The position numbers were made by a program, and so were the translations under genes. A stretch of 64,000 bases of DNA from Datisca glomerata (lineage: Eukaryota; Streptophyta; Magnoliopsida; Cucurbitales; Datiscaceae), in contig QANY01008049.1 of assembly GCA_003255025.1 (NCBI GenBank), forward strand, positions 124,001-188,000, read 5' to 3'. The notes below the pieces were generated by a model. It saw nothing but the letters and a program-made list of their open reading frames with translations, did not search any database and had not been told where the DNA came from. Shown piece after piece: positions 1-11,835 of the stretch. Numbering within the stretch: position 1 is the stretch's first letter; each line of letters starts with the position of its first letter.

Positions 1-471
1 TTATTTTCATATTAAGATCGAGTCATTTTAATTTGAAAACTTTACCCATATTATTTTGAGTCTGTTCACATTAACACTTAAACTTTTTAAAATATTTTGA
101 TAAGCTTAGATACTGAAATGTTCTTTCAAATTGTACTATTTTTTTTATGAAAAATAGTTTTATGTATCAGTCAATATTTTTGTCTTTCGGTATTATAAAC
201 ATCAAAATGTTAAAAAACATTAAAGGAACAATTTTGAATCATCCTAGTGTATCTGGGTAAAACTTTATAATTTTGTGAACTTATAGAATATTTTGTGACT
301 GTTTTACCCAACATCATCTCATAATGTTAGACTTCGATTCTATGTCCTATGTCGACAATTGTTTTAAGTGTGCATAGTATTAATTTTTTTCAAGACATCT
401 TGTTGTTTTACATTTATATAACTATGTATATGCATTGTCTGAAACTTTAGAATGAAACTAGTATTATTCGT
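1..471. other. AT-rich flank, nothing recognised
   Basis: I see no reading frame, repeat or terminus that I recognise. The stretch ends exactly where a CACTA-type terminus begins. Confidence 0.5.
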
Positions 472-735
472 CACTACTACAAAATGGGACTTAGATGACG
501 GTTAAAATTCGTCATCAAAACCCTTTAATACGATGCGACTGTCATCTACCGGGTTGTTATCAAAACTCATTTTATCAAAAACGTCATCAAAAGGTGCCGC
601 CAAAATACTTTTCATGATAAAGAATCCCCATCATTAAACTTGCGGCAAAAACACATTTAATGACGGGGATTGCCAATCATTATAGGTACCGCAAAAACAC
701 CTATAATGACGGGGAAAGGCAAAAATCAGCCTTCC
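472..735 (+). mobile_element. CACTA (CMC) transposon terminus, truncated
   Basis: The stretch opens with CACTACTACAAAATGGG, the hallmark terminal sequence of plant CACTA elements. It is followed by the short subterminal repeats typical of that superfamily: a GATGACGG / GTCATC inverted pair near 493-515, and TGACGGGGA copies at about 661 and 707. No opposite terminus of matching sequence and no transposase lie before the Copia remnant that follows, so this looks like one end only. The inner limit is approximate. Confidence 0.6.
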
Positions 736-904
736 CATGAACTAAATTCTAAGCTTGTAGGATATGAAGATTTTCAATTTATTTCCTCATTTTAACATTT
801 CCTCGAAGACAACCATCTTCCAAAGAAGTTAGATGCATGAAAAAGCTTCTAATTTTTAATTAGACAATCTCGTCTAAACACTTACATTATCCAACTCTCA
901 TTTC

Positions 905-3240
905 AGTCACAAGCTACTGCTGCTTTTACAACTGGACCAGAATCCATATGTGATTCAAATTGGTATGTTGACAGTGGATCTAACAGTCATGTTACCTCAT
1001 AGTTTGGGAATCTAAACATAACTTCAGAGTACAATGGACGTAAGAGGCATGCTGTTGGTAATGGTAATCTACTCCATATTACTCAAATTGTTAACCTAGT
1101 TCTAAATATCTCCACTCAACCAATTAAACTGAAATTTGTTCTTCATGTTCCTGAAATCACCAAACTTCGGTTAGTGTATCTAAATTGACACAAGATGATA
1201 AGTGTTTCTTGAATTTCATGCTTCTTGTTGTTTCGTGAAGGATAAAATCATAGGGAATGTTCTACTTCAAGGGATTCTTAAGTAAGAGATTTACCATTTG
1301 AAAATACCTAGTGATAGAGGACTTGCAACTCTAGTTTGCAATTTGGTATCCAGTTCCCCACAATTTACGCATTGTCTCAGTTTCCTGAACACAATAGGTC
1401 TATAAATAATGTTTGAAACTCTAGTGCTAGTTCAAAGTTATTTTTTGTTTCATGAAGCTGTAATCCTTTTCCTACTGCTATAAATACAAACACTGTTTCA
1501 GTTTCAATTTACTAATCTAAATTGTTCTAAGAGTAGTTTATGGCACATGGGGCTTGGTCACCCATCTCATAAAGTGTTAACTAAGGTCTCTAATCATCTG
1601 CATAAACCTATATTTAACTCACATCTTAGTTTCTATCATGCATGTCAATATGGTAAAATGCACTCCCTTCTTTTCCCAACCTTTAACACAGTCACTAAGC
1701 AACTACTCGAATTAATCTAAATTGACATATGAGTTCCTGCACACATTACTTCTAGAGAAGGTTTCCTACTTCTAAAGAAGGTTTCAAGTATGACATTCAC
1801 TTCCTAGATGCTCATAGCAAATTCACCTTGGTTTATCCTTTAAAACAGAAATATGAAGCTTTTAAGACCTTTATCCTGTTTAGGCAGTTAGTCAAGGCAT
1901 TATTCATAGGAACCAATGTCCCCGCATCCACCAGTAGAATGGCTCAGTTGAAAGAAAACACAAACAAATAGTGGAAACAAACCTAACCCTTCTGGCTCAT
2001 GCATCTCTTCCCTACAAATAAAATCCCTTACAATCAGCCTCTTAAAGTCTTTGGTTGTAGCTGTTATTCTTACCTTAGAGCCTATACTGCACATAAGCTT
2101 GAGTTTAGGCCTAAATGTACCTCTGCACAAAGGCAATAAGTGTTTACATCCTTCAGTATGAATTTCACACTCGCACTTCTGCTTCACAATAGATATAAGG
2201 TCCTATTTTTCTTCTTCCCTTTGTATCTTTACCTAGGACTAATTCTAATTCATGTCACTCATTACGTCCATCTATTCCTCACATTACAACCCCACACTCA
2301 CTCTAACCAATAAGTCCTCTATTACCAAGTTCATCTTAGTAGGCAGACCCTACTCAATACTCTCCTGATGTAAGTAACACTTCTTCTTCTTCTCTGTCAA
2401 TTCCAATTACTTCTACTAATGACATTACTCATGCCTTGTCCATACCAATTACCATCTCCAAACCTATCACACCAACTCAACCATCCCTTATTCATAACCC
2501 TCTATTGACTAAACATTCCATGACCACAAGGTCTAAGAGCGATATCACAAAACCAAAGGTCTTACATACTTCAATATATCTTTTCCCTCCCCATCCCATA
2601 CCAGATGAACCTTTACCAGTTGAGCAGGCTCTTTCTGATCCTAAGTGGTCTCAAGCAATGACCGATGAGTATAAAGCCCTTACGTAGAACCACACTTGTC
2701 CTTCTTACCATCTATGAATCTTATTGGAAATAAGTAGATATATAAGTTCAAAATCAATGCAAATGGTACTATGCAAATACTCAAAGCTAGGTTGATTACT
2801 GAAGGCTTCCACCAAACTCTTGGGATTGACTTCTCAAAGACTTTCAGTTCTATCATCAAGCATAACACTATTAGGACAACCCTGACTCTTGCTATCACTT
2901 TTAAATGGCCTATACAACAACTAGATGTCAATAATACCTTCCTCAATGGGTTCTAGCAGAAGCAGTGCTCATGAAGCAACCTAAGGGTTTTGTTGACAAC
3001 ACTAAATCTAATCATGTTTGAAGGTTAAGGAAGACCCTTTGTGTTCTTAAACATGCACCAAATGCATAGTTTGATAAGCTAAGGCACACTCTTATGCACG
3101 GAGGCTTTACCAACTAATGGCCAGATTCATCTCTCATCATTCTATAGAAAGGGAAGTCTATTATCTACATTCTCATATATGAAAATGATATCTTGATCAC
3201 TAGTGATGAGGATTTGGTTACATAAACTTAAAGCAAGGAC
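905..3240 (+). pseudogene. Ty1/Copia polyprotein remnant (PR, INT, RT)
   Basis: Decayed pol gene readable in pieces across all three plus-strand frames. In order: a protease motif WYVDSGSNSHVTS at about 961-999; the pre-integrase motif LWHMGLGHPSHKVL near 1537-1578; degraded integrase from about 1700 to 2200; then reverse transcriptase, with DPKWSQAMTDEYKAL near 2637-2681 and ARLITEGFHQTLGIDFSKTF near 2786-2845. The last recognisable piece, ILIYENDILIT near 3168-3200, sits where intact elements have the YVDD active site, and here that motif is lost. There are many stops and frameshifts. No flanking LTRs are visible and the RNase H end is missing. It cannot encode a working polyprotein. Confidence 0.8.
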
Positions 3241-3741
3241 CCACTTTAAGTAACAAGTGGCCCAATCATAAGAGTTAGAGAAAAGAGGATGGCAGAAGCA
3301 CTCAATCGACTGGCGAAGCAAGTAGAGGCCCAAACAAGTGTGAGGTGTCTAAATTTGGAAAAAGGAAGAAGTTAGACTTGTCAACCATGTGACCTACATG
3401 GAGCATGATGTGGAGTCTAACATGACAGCTTACATGGAACATGACTTGACATTTGATATGATGACAAGGAAGAAAGACAAGTTGGCAATCCTAACCTTGA
3501 AGTGGGGACTCAATATGAGTCAATTGGGTAGATTAAAAGTTCCTTATTTTTTGCAAATAATATTTCTTTACATTTTGAGTTTAGTCCAGGTTCTTTGGAC
3601 ACTAATTTAGGGTTTGAATACTGTTTAGAATTTAGTCTAGGTTCTTTGGACACTTTAGGATTTTCTAGGCTTCTAGTTTTTTATTTAAGCATGGTTTCAC
3701 AATGTATTGAACAACTTTGATGAATACAATTTCTTTTGTGA
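3241..3741 (+). mobile_element. Possible Gypsy 3' end / LTR scrap
   Basis: A short stretch near 3262-3330 reads roughly as the G-P-I-x-R-x-R tail often found at the end of plant Gypsy polyproteins. It is followed by AT-rich, LTR-like sequence in which a block around TTTAGTCCAGGTTCTTTGG is present twice, near 3578 and 3630. There is no TG...CA boundary or partner LTR, so the call is weak. It ends at the CACTA terminus at 3742. Confidence 0.3.
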
Positions 3742-4028
3742 CACTACTACAAAAGTAGGATATAATGATAGTTACCTATTTAGTACAATAACATTTTTGT
3801 AAAACCTATCAAAGGAAAAAAGGTGTTGGGTGAGGTAATTTTGATAATATGACAGTTTTTTTATTAACTGTCATAAATGTCTTACCTACGATGACAGTGT
3901 GAAAATAAAATGTAATGGTTTTATAGTATAAAAAATTCGCTTATCATCCAAAGTTAATTTATTTTCAAAAATTCCATCTTATTTAAGCCACCCTAATTTC
4001 ATCGTTTACACTTCTTTTCCCTTCTACA

Positions 4029-4127
4029 CTTCTTCTCTCTCTCTCTCTCTCTCTCTCTCCCTGTCGCTCTTGATCTCTCTTTCTCTCTCACTCTCGATCT
4101 CTCTCTCTCTCACTCTCGATCTATCTA

Positions 4128-4167
<40 letters not shown>

Positions 4168-4172
4168 GATCT
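4029..4172. repeat. (CT)n microsatellite, imperfect
   Basis: About 140 bases of CT/TCTC runs interrupted by CACTCTCGAT blocks. It produces a spurious Arg-Glu repeat on the minus strand. Such tracts often mark 5' UTRs of plant genes, which would fit a captured gene fragment, but nothing else confirms that. Confidence 0.9.
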
Positions 4173-6202
4173 CTCTCGAACAGTCGTAAGAAAGGACAAG
4201 ATCGTCAGGATCTTAAAGGAAAACTGTGTCTTTGGTGATGGGCTGAGCTTCGACCAAGGTTCTATGCCTTGGATTTCATCACTTTGCACGCTGACGACGA
4301 GCATGCGTTCTTGTAACGTAACCCTAGCATGGATCGTTGGGAGAGATCTATCACTGTACATTAATTTTTAGGCATTTTATCTTCTTAAATTTGTCTAATG
4401 TGCTTCTGGTACCGTAACCTTAGCATTGTGCAACCTCTTGGGGTTAAGAATCAATTAAATGCATTTGTTTTAACTGACTTGATTTAATTGATAGAGTTGC
4501 ATATTGCCACTATGAATGACTATATTTCATAGATCATACGATTAAAGGGGAAAAACATTACACTGATATGCTTCTGCTATTTTTGATGGTAATACTAGAA
4601 AAGCTTCATATTATGAGTGATAGTTTAAGTACACAATTGTTTCTGTGTTACAAAAAGTGGAGGTCTTCTGATTCACTCTTTGACTTGGCATGGTTAGCAG
4701 CCTATATTGCTGCGGTCATAGGCAATCTGCTGCACAATTGTTGATGATTCATTAATTAAGAATTTGGGAGATGCAGGAAAGTTCATGATCTTTTGTTGGT
4801 TAAAGAAATTAATGCATAGTGCTGCATTAGAGGAAAACCCTTGGGCTTCAATTAGTCATGCCTTTGGAGGTTTGAGAAGTCTTGTCATAGCTTCTAGCTC
4901 CCCGTCATTCAGCTTCAGATCCTGTCTAACTTAGAGCAATTTTTCCCTGCATATCGGATAAAGAAGAGAAGATTAGAGTTGTTAGTTGTCGCTTCCCCTC
5001 CATCCCTTTATAGTCTTGTGTTAATATTTATTTTATCCTGTTAAACTAATAAAAAGAACAAAAAAGGAAAAGAAACTGGATTTCTTATACTTGGTATCTC
5101 CCACTAACAAAGGAAAAGGGAAGTGTCTTTTCATTCTTTATCTTCCTCTTATTCCGTTGTGGGAGGTAAGTTTCTATTATGTTCTGCTTCCCTAAAAGAA
5201 AAAATTGGTTTAGATTTTTTCAATGATCTATGTCTTCCATTTAAGGTTGCCGAGAGACCAATGAAGAGCTTCGAAACATCAAGGCTATTCCATCTGTCAG
5301 TTTTGATGTTGGAGGAGTACTCTCTATTGCAAAGAGGTGTGTTTTTCAACTTTGTAAAGTCTTTCTAGGTTTTAAGGTTTCAAGTTATATGATATAGATA
5401 TATGATACTTCAACAATTTTACAAAATATTTGGCTGGTCTCTACCTGCAAGTTTGTTATGTTATTTCCCTTTTAAACATATTATGGTGATACTACCTATT
5501 TTCATTGATCATGCAACTATCTAGTGAATATGAGGCCACTAGAATTGAAGCATTTCACTGGATTTCAACACTATTAAATAGACATCGTGCTTAGATAATT
5601 ATGCTCAAGTCAAGCAGTACTTATATTTATTATTTCATCGATAAGAACAGTCGTATTTTCATGATTAACATGCATATTATAGTTTTCTTATATTTTTCAA
5701 AAAATCTATTGGTATTTCTATTTATGAGAGCCCACTTAAGGTTTTTAAGACAAGGTTCTAGTTTCAGGTACCGCTAACAAAAGTATATTGCTTTGTTATT
5801 TTATATTCCTTTTCTATGTCTATCTGCCATGTGATGTCTTATGTACCTGAGGAAAAACCTATTCAATGGTATGTTATATACTCAAAGTTTTGTAGTGCAT
5901 AATCTTGCAGGTAATAGAAATTTTTTGGGACAAATGCTTAACCTATGTAGCTAATTGAAATTCAAGTATTGATTCTTTTGCTGGCCTTAAAGTATTCATT
6001 CTTTCCAACGTTTTAAAGGATTTTCTCCTAAAATTTCAGTTTGGTGACTTTATATAGCATATAAGTTTTCTATACGTTTATATATGTGTATGTTAAAACC
6101 CACTCTAATTGTTATATTTATGTTTTAGGGAAAAGTAGTAGGATGACAACCAGTAAGATCCTACTGGAAGAACATAATGGGGCATAGAAGAGAGCATGAA
6201 AT
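4173..6202. other. CACTA interior, no recognised gene
   Basis: Mostly AT-rich with several short open frames, the longest about 80 codons at 5123-5368. None has a motif I recognise. T-rich tracts followed by AG and scattered GTAAGT-like sites are compatible with introns of a captured gene, but I cannot build an exon chain. Confidence 0.4.
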
Positions 6203-6366
6203 AGAAGCATTACTAATAGTGCTACATTCGTGAAACAACTGAGGGAGAAGGAAATAGGAGTAAGAAACAGAAGCAGTATTAACAGTGCTGCATTTGTGAA
6301 ACAATTGAGGGAGCAGGAAATAGGAGCAAGAAACAGAAACAGTAATAACAGTGCTGCATCGCAAAT
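6203..6366 (+). repeat. 66 bp tandem repeat, 2.5 copies, open in one frame
   Basis: Units begin at 6203, 6269 and 6335, so the period is exactly 66 bases (22 codons). The plus-strand frame starting AGA at 6203 stays open through all copies and reads units of the type SSINSAAFVKQLREQEIG before ending IPNPLVML and a stop at about 6390. Differences between copies are mostly single bases. The multiple-of-three period and open frame suggest it once was, or still resembles, protein-coding sequence. I do not recognise the protein. Confidence 0.8.
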
Positions 6367-7251
6367 CCCTAATCCTCTAGTTATGCTTTAAATCTCCTTC
6401 TCTTTGTTTATATTAGATTGATCCTCTTTAGTTGGACCATTGTATGGGTGTTTCTTTCTTCTGTTTGAGGTTGTCATTATATAAGTTAGCCATTTATGGT
6501 ATTAGAATCAAGTTGTTAGTTTTATTGTTGGCTAATTGTTTATTTGGTTTAGTTTTATTTAATTGTTCACTTCGGCCAATTAAATTTTTAGGGGATGTTG
6601 AGTACTCGTCATTAGCTTCTAGAAGAAAATGATTGGTTTCATGAATCCTTATATGGGCCGAACAGTAAGCTTCTTCTTAAAAGGAGTTTCTTGTAAATTA
6701 ATTATAATTTTAAAAAAAATTACTTATATGTACGTATATTTCTCTTATAGTTGGATAAATTACTTTTGTTTGCTCTATGTAAAAATCAATATGTAATTAA
6801 CATTTTGAGATGTGATTTTCAATAGACAATTAGTATATAACAATTTTGACTAATTAAATAAAAGGATATGTGGTTTTGTTATTTTGTAATATTTTCTAAA
6901 AAGTTATTTATTTTTTATATTTGTACAATTGTAAGTATAAGTAATACAAAAAAGTATAAAAATTATTTAATAACATTAACAAAACAATTAAGTAATGAAA
7001 AATGCTATGAAAGACCTACCACAACATTTATAAAATGCTATGAAAAGCATTTCATAGAGTTTAAAAATGCTATAAAAAGCTTTTGATAGCGGTTAAAAAA
7101 TGCCATTGTAGACTTTTTATAACATTTAAAAAATACCATCATAGGTAATTGACCTTTAATAATGTCGGTATACATCGCATTTTCAGAAATACTACTGAAA
7201 ATCTATGATAGCATTGTTTGGCCATTATCGTAGCATTTTTTTATTGTAGTG

Positions 7252-8620
7252 AAAGAGGTGTCCATGCCACCACTAGAAGATGTAAGTAACATTGAAGACC
7301 CGATTGATGGGGAACTTTTGATGACAAGAAGAGGTCTTAGTGCCATAGGCAAAGAAGAGGAGAAGGTTCCACGAGAAAATATTTTTCATACTAGATGCCT
7401 TATTAATGATAAAGTTTGTAGTATGATTGTTCACGGGGGAAGTTGTACTAATGTGGCTAGCCTTACATGGTAGAAAAACTAAACGTGCCTACACTAAAAC
7501 ATCCTAGTCCATACGACCTCAAATGGTTGAATGATAGTGGAGAAATCAAGGTGCATAAGAAAACGTTAGTTTCTTTCTCTATTGGCAAGTACAATGATGA
7601 AGTTTTGTGTGATGTGGTGTCAATGCCAACAAGTCATCTTCTTTTGGGCAGGCCTTGGAAAATTGATAGAAAAGTCTCTCATGATGCTTACACAAATAGA
7701 TACTCCTTTATAATTGATCAAAAAATACATTAGTCTTGTACCCCTCACCCTTTATAATTGATAGAAAAGTCTCTCATGATGCTTACACAAATGGAGATCA
7801 ACTGAAGTTAAAAAGAGAGAATGAAGAATAAAAAGAGATTAAGAACGCAAAAAAGAGAGGGAGAGTGAGAAAAATCAAGAGAGTTAGAGTTTAAAAAAAA
7901 GGATTGGTTGAACAAAAGAAAAGAGTGAAAAATAAAGAGCTAGCCGAGAGGAGAGAAAAAAATCAAGAGTGGAAAAAAGAGAGTTTTTATGTAAGAGAGA
8001 GGGAGATTAAGAGAGTTTTGAGTTCCTAGCGTCCTTTGCTTGACTTTTGTACAAAGAGGCTTCCTTTTCCGCTAACGGACTTAATCACTCTGTGCCTAGT
8101 GTTGTTGTATCTCTTTTGCAAGACTTTGAAGATGTATTCCCCGAGGAGATGCCAAAAGGGTTGCCACTAATTAAGGAAATTGAGTAATAAATTGACTTTG
8201 TATCCGAAGCTTTCATTCCAAGCAAACCCACTTATAGAAGCAATTTAAAGGAGACAAAGGAGCTTCAAAGACATGTGGGTGAGCTCTTGAAGAAAAGGTA
8301 TGTACATGAAAACATGAGTCCTTTGGGGTTCTCGTATTGCTTGTTCCTAAAATTGACGGGACATGGAGGTTGTATGTTACTTGTTCCTAAATAACATCAC
8401 TATAATGTAGCGCCACCCCATTCCTAGATTAGATTATATGCTTGATGAGTTGCATGGTTCTTGTAAATTTACTAAAATTAATCTTAAAAGTGGATATAAT
8501 CAAATTAGGAAGAAAGAAGGTGATGAACAGAAAAAGGCTTTAAAAAAAAAATATAGTTTATATAGTGGTTAGCAATTCCTTTTGGATTAACTCTATTGAT
8601 GAGTCACTGTAATGCATTGC
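7252..8620 (+). pseudogene. Ty3/Gypsy protease-RT remnant
   Basis: The protease region reads ENIFHTRCLINDKVCSMIV followed by GGSCTNVAS, then across a frameshift the second protease half ending SHLLLGRPWKIDRK near 7636-7677. This is the usual Gypsy aspartic-protease layout, with His where the catalytic Asp should stand before GGS. RT follows after a purine-rich insertion, with FEDVFPEEMPKGLP near 8126-8167 and degraded sequence around [17 protein letters not shown] near 8431-8485. There are many stops. The left edge coincides exactly with the end of the CACTA element. Confidence 0.75.
7800..8013. repeat. Purine-rich (GA/AAAG) low-complexity insertion
   Basis: About 210 bases almost entirely of A and G in AAAGAGAGA-type runs, separating the protease and RT parts of the Gypsy remnant. 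Just upstream a phrase from the protease end (GAAAAGTCTCTCATGATGC) is repeated at about 7669 and 7761, so a small local duplication accompanies it. Confidence 0.75.
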
Positions 8621-8639
8621 CATCCCATCCGTTCTTTAT

Positions 8640-9480
8640 GTTTTGTCATGCTTTCTCCCTTCAGATCTTGAGCTTGTTTCCCGCTTCTAGGATTCTTCTT
8701 GTTTCTGTTTAACCATTCTTCGCATATTTCTCTTCTCTTAATGTAATATAGGATCGTGCCCGTTGAAAAACCTCTGCGATGGAAATGAGCTTCACTTTAA
8801 ACAAATCCTCAAAGAAGGGTGACTTTGGATCTAGACCACGTCAAAAGGCCAATCTGGCGAACCGGTCATCGCAGTTCTCGACCTTGACCATTTCATCTTT
8901 GAAGTGGTGAGTGTATTCCTGCAGGGACTCCCCTTCCTTGGTGGAGATCGTTATCAGATGTTCAAAGTCTTCCATAACGGTATAGTATGTTGAGTATTGT
9001 TCTATAAAGACGGAGGACATAATAATGAAGTTAGTGATTGAGTGCATTGGTAAGGAGTGGTACCACTTTAAAGTTGTCCCGTCTAAACTGGTAGGGAACA
9101 TTCTACATCAGCTTGTCGTTGTGTTGGTACAATGCCATGTCTTGTCTGAATCGTCGAAGATGGTCTACGGGATCAGACTTTCCTTCTTAGCATTTGAACA
9201 TGGGCGCGGTGAATTTTTTAGGTATGGGTGCTGCTAGAACTTTTGGGCTTAAAGGTGTCCTGATAAGAGACTCAAGGTCGTTCTTTCCCATACTATAGAG
9301 ATTCCTTATCTCCATCATTTTTTTGTCGAACAGCTCCTCGATTGCTTCTTTTGACATGATTCGGGGTTGCTAAACCTTTCCCATTGTTTCATTCACAAAG
9401 TTTTTCAATTGGACTTCTTCTTCTCGTCGTAGGCTTCTGTCGTTCTCACGGTCCCCTTGTCTTTCTTCTCGTTGGTCGAC
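8640..9480 (-). pseudogene. Ty3/Gypsy gag remnant
   Basis: On the minus strand, 9101 to 8841 is open and reads MFPTSLDGTTLKWYHSLP, then further on EGESLQEYTHHFKDEMVKVE. This is the Retrotrans_gag pattern of plant Gypsy elements (cleavage-prone MFPxSL start, W-hydrophobic-LP, then the GESL-x-x-Y helix). Further readable gag sits upstream at about 9200-9400, and the downstream gag end reaches about 8640. Stops separate the pieces. It runs opposite to the protease-RT remnant before it, so the junction near 8620-8640 joins two different elements or a rearranged one. Confidence 0.75.
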
Positions 9481-11499
9481 CTTAAAGTGGGTTTCCTAAT
9501 CGTCATTGTTCACCCGTCACTCAAGAAGTATGTTTTGAGTTTCATAATAATGCATGTCATAGTGGAAATTCGACTTGCAGATAGTTCTATAGAAGTGTTT
9601 CCCTTGTTAATTCCGTAGATAAAACATCAAATCTAGGCATTTCATAAGATAAAGACTACCTGCACTAAACAGCACCGGCAGTGTCCCCAAAGAGAATACA
9701 TGTCCCTTTGGTGTTTTCTTCCTTTTGGTCCATGTACTTTAATTTTCACCAGCTTACACATAATTTTAGCACTCAAATCTGTAAGAGAAACGTGAATGGT
9801 GATTTGGTGTGCGAAGTTGATTGCCGTTACATTTTCCTCAAACACAAAGCATAAAAGAGGAACATAGAGAAAGTTTCAGTGAGAGAAAGAAAGACATGAA
9901 AAGACATGAGGATAAAGAAAAATTCCAGATTGATACCTGCCAGAAATGCTATATAAAATATTTATTCTGATGAAATCTTTTCCAGCGACCATTTGTCGGA
10001 ACGTAGCCATAAATAACGCCAAGTGTGTTTGAATTGTGTCAAAAAATTACTGAAATTCTATTGTATTTTTGAGACATTTAATTCTAATTAATAGTAAATA
10101 GTTTATTCTTATATTATATGTAATACATTCTTATAAAAGGTCCACAAGCATAATACTTAGTTTATGAGTCCTATGGAGTTTAGCTCATGTGAATAAGTTA
10201 TTTAGTAAGAGTCTTTTATGACTTCTAAATACTTAATTTAACAATCTAGTGAAGCTGGATGTTTTATTAAGAAAATACTGTAGTGCAGTAACTCTATTAT
10301 GTAGAGTGACTTATCTTAGTCATTAGGTAGAGTACCTAGTTAATGTACTAGTGCATTTGAAATGTATTGAAATGACTAATGAGTCTGATTTTCAGTAAAG
10401 TATCATCAAATGAAAATCATGACTTATTGCTATTATTTTATGAGTGCTCTCAATCTTGAGAGAGTTATGATTTTATATTTAATAACTTAGTTGTTTTGAT
10501 CTATTAAAATTGAGATTTTATGAGTCAACATATTTCGTAGGTTGGGTGACTGAGTTACTAGATAGTGAGTCCGTAGATTCTCAATAGTAGAATCCAAGGA
10601 CACTTTTAATGAAGTGACATAGTACCTCTTAGGTAATTCATTTATGTGGTCACTGTAAACAAGCGTTTAGTATTTTTGGAGGAGTACAATGGATTTGATA
10701 ATTTTACTTGAGACGTTCAGTATGAAAATTATCATAGTTGACCGTTAGAATGGATTTGAAACCTAAAGATGCCAAGATGTGTATAGATATTATGTCGATA
10801 GTAATTAAATTAATTATACATGGTACTATATAATAAATGAGGATTAAATAATGAATAATGGGCCAATGATAGTTACTTCGAGTAATATAAAATATATTTA
10901 AAGTTCAATTACGATTTTATAGTGATGTTAATTATAATTACTAATTAATAAATTCAATTATGGGTTTAATCTATATATTTTATTGATTATATACTCAAAT
11001 ATATTTTTATCCTTATGGTCTCCTTACTAGTCTCAAATTTGAGTTACATTATGATGAGACTTGTTTAATAAATAAGTGACATAACGTAGATACTATATAA
11101 TCAACCAAGTGATCTAAAAACTAGTTTAGTCTTAATTCTAAAAGGTAAAAGATTAATTAAAATTAATTAATTTAATTTTAATTAATTTAATTTTAATTAA
11201 CTATTGCATTGTTTTGAATGGGTTACATAGTGTAACCCTAAGTATGAAGAGTTGGCTTTCTAAGCCATTCTTCATAACTTCCTTTTCCGGATAATTTTTT
11301 GTTCATAACAAATGAAGTAAAAATGCCATGGCCGAAATTTTTTTTAGAAGAAAAATATGAGTTAGTTTTTTGGTATGATTTTATTAAGCGTCCATCCGCT
11401 AGTGATTTTGGTTGACGGTCTAAAGAATAGTAAGGAAGACTACGAGATTTTGATTTTTGATTTCACGCTTCAAAATATATTTTCCCTAATTTTCATAAT
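9481..11499. other. Unassigned AT-rich stretch, possibly old LTR/UTR
   Basis: Some of this may be the upstream UTR/LTR of the minus-strand gag remnant: around 10000-10013 the minus strand reads TTGGCGTTATTTATGG, vaguely like a Gypsy primer-binding region. From 10030 to 11230 I see only AT-rich sequence rich in GAGT/TTAGT words and a TTAATTAA/TTTAATTTTAATTAA low-complexity run near 11155-11200. No gene, paired LTR or terminal repeat is identifiable. Confidence 0.35.
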
Positions 11500-11835
11500 T
11501 AAGTAGGATGTTTCTCACATTTGTTAAGATCCACTATTTTCCATTGCATTGATTCTTTCAGAGTGTGATGCGGACGGTGTAGCTTTAGAATTTTTGAAAC
11601 AAATGGATCGCGGCACGCGTAAATCAACTTTCGAAGGGAGTAACTTTTGACTTGGGTTGAACCACGTGGGCCGTAAGATATCAAATCAAATTTTATTCAG
11701 AGATCTACATGTGCCACCGGTTTTACTCGTTGTAGTCCAGTTTTGGGTCCAAAAACTTCCAGAGCCCGTAAGTTGTTTCGATAGTAATTTTGGGATTTTT
11801 TAATTTTTGTCTCTTTTAATTTTAAAGTTTTTTAG
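11500..11835 (+). mobile_element. LTR fragment of the facing Gypsy copy (arm A)
   Basis: Reads as the reverse complement of 16690-17000, including shared phrases such as AAATGGATCGCGGCACGCG versus CGCGTGCCACGATCCATTT, and the CCCAAGTCAAAAGTTA block. It is therefore the LTR of a second, plus-strand copy of the family in arm B. Its left part with the promoter is missing. Confidence 0.7.

Larger units (their letters stand above)
3742..7251 (+). mobile_element. Non-autonomous CACTA-like element
   Basis: The left end is CACTACTACAAAAGTAGG and the right end, read inward on the minus strand, is CACTACAATAAAAAAATGC. The two agree over the CACTA core and an A-rich run. Both ends carry subterminal repeats: TGACAGTT / AACTGTCAT near 3850-3895 on the left, and ATGCTATGAAA-type units with inverted copies at 6990-7240 on the right. 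The two sets differ from each other, and the flanking 3-mers (TGA and AAA) do not match, so the ends could belong to different copies. No transposase frame is present. The interior holds a CT microsatellite and a 66 bp tandem repeat and may include captured host sequence. Confidence 0.55.

Noticed and set aside
4125..4361. 78-codon minus-strand frame ending in an Arg-Glu repeat
   Set aside because: The repeat is only the translated CT microsatellite; no other coding evidence.
5123..5368. 81-codon plus-strand frame inside the CACTA element
   Set aside because: No recognisable domain, and the reverse strand is open over the same span; treated as chance.
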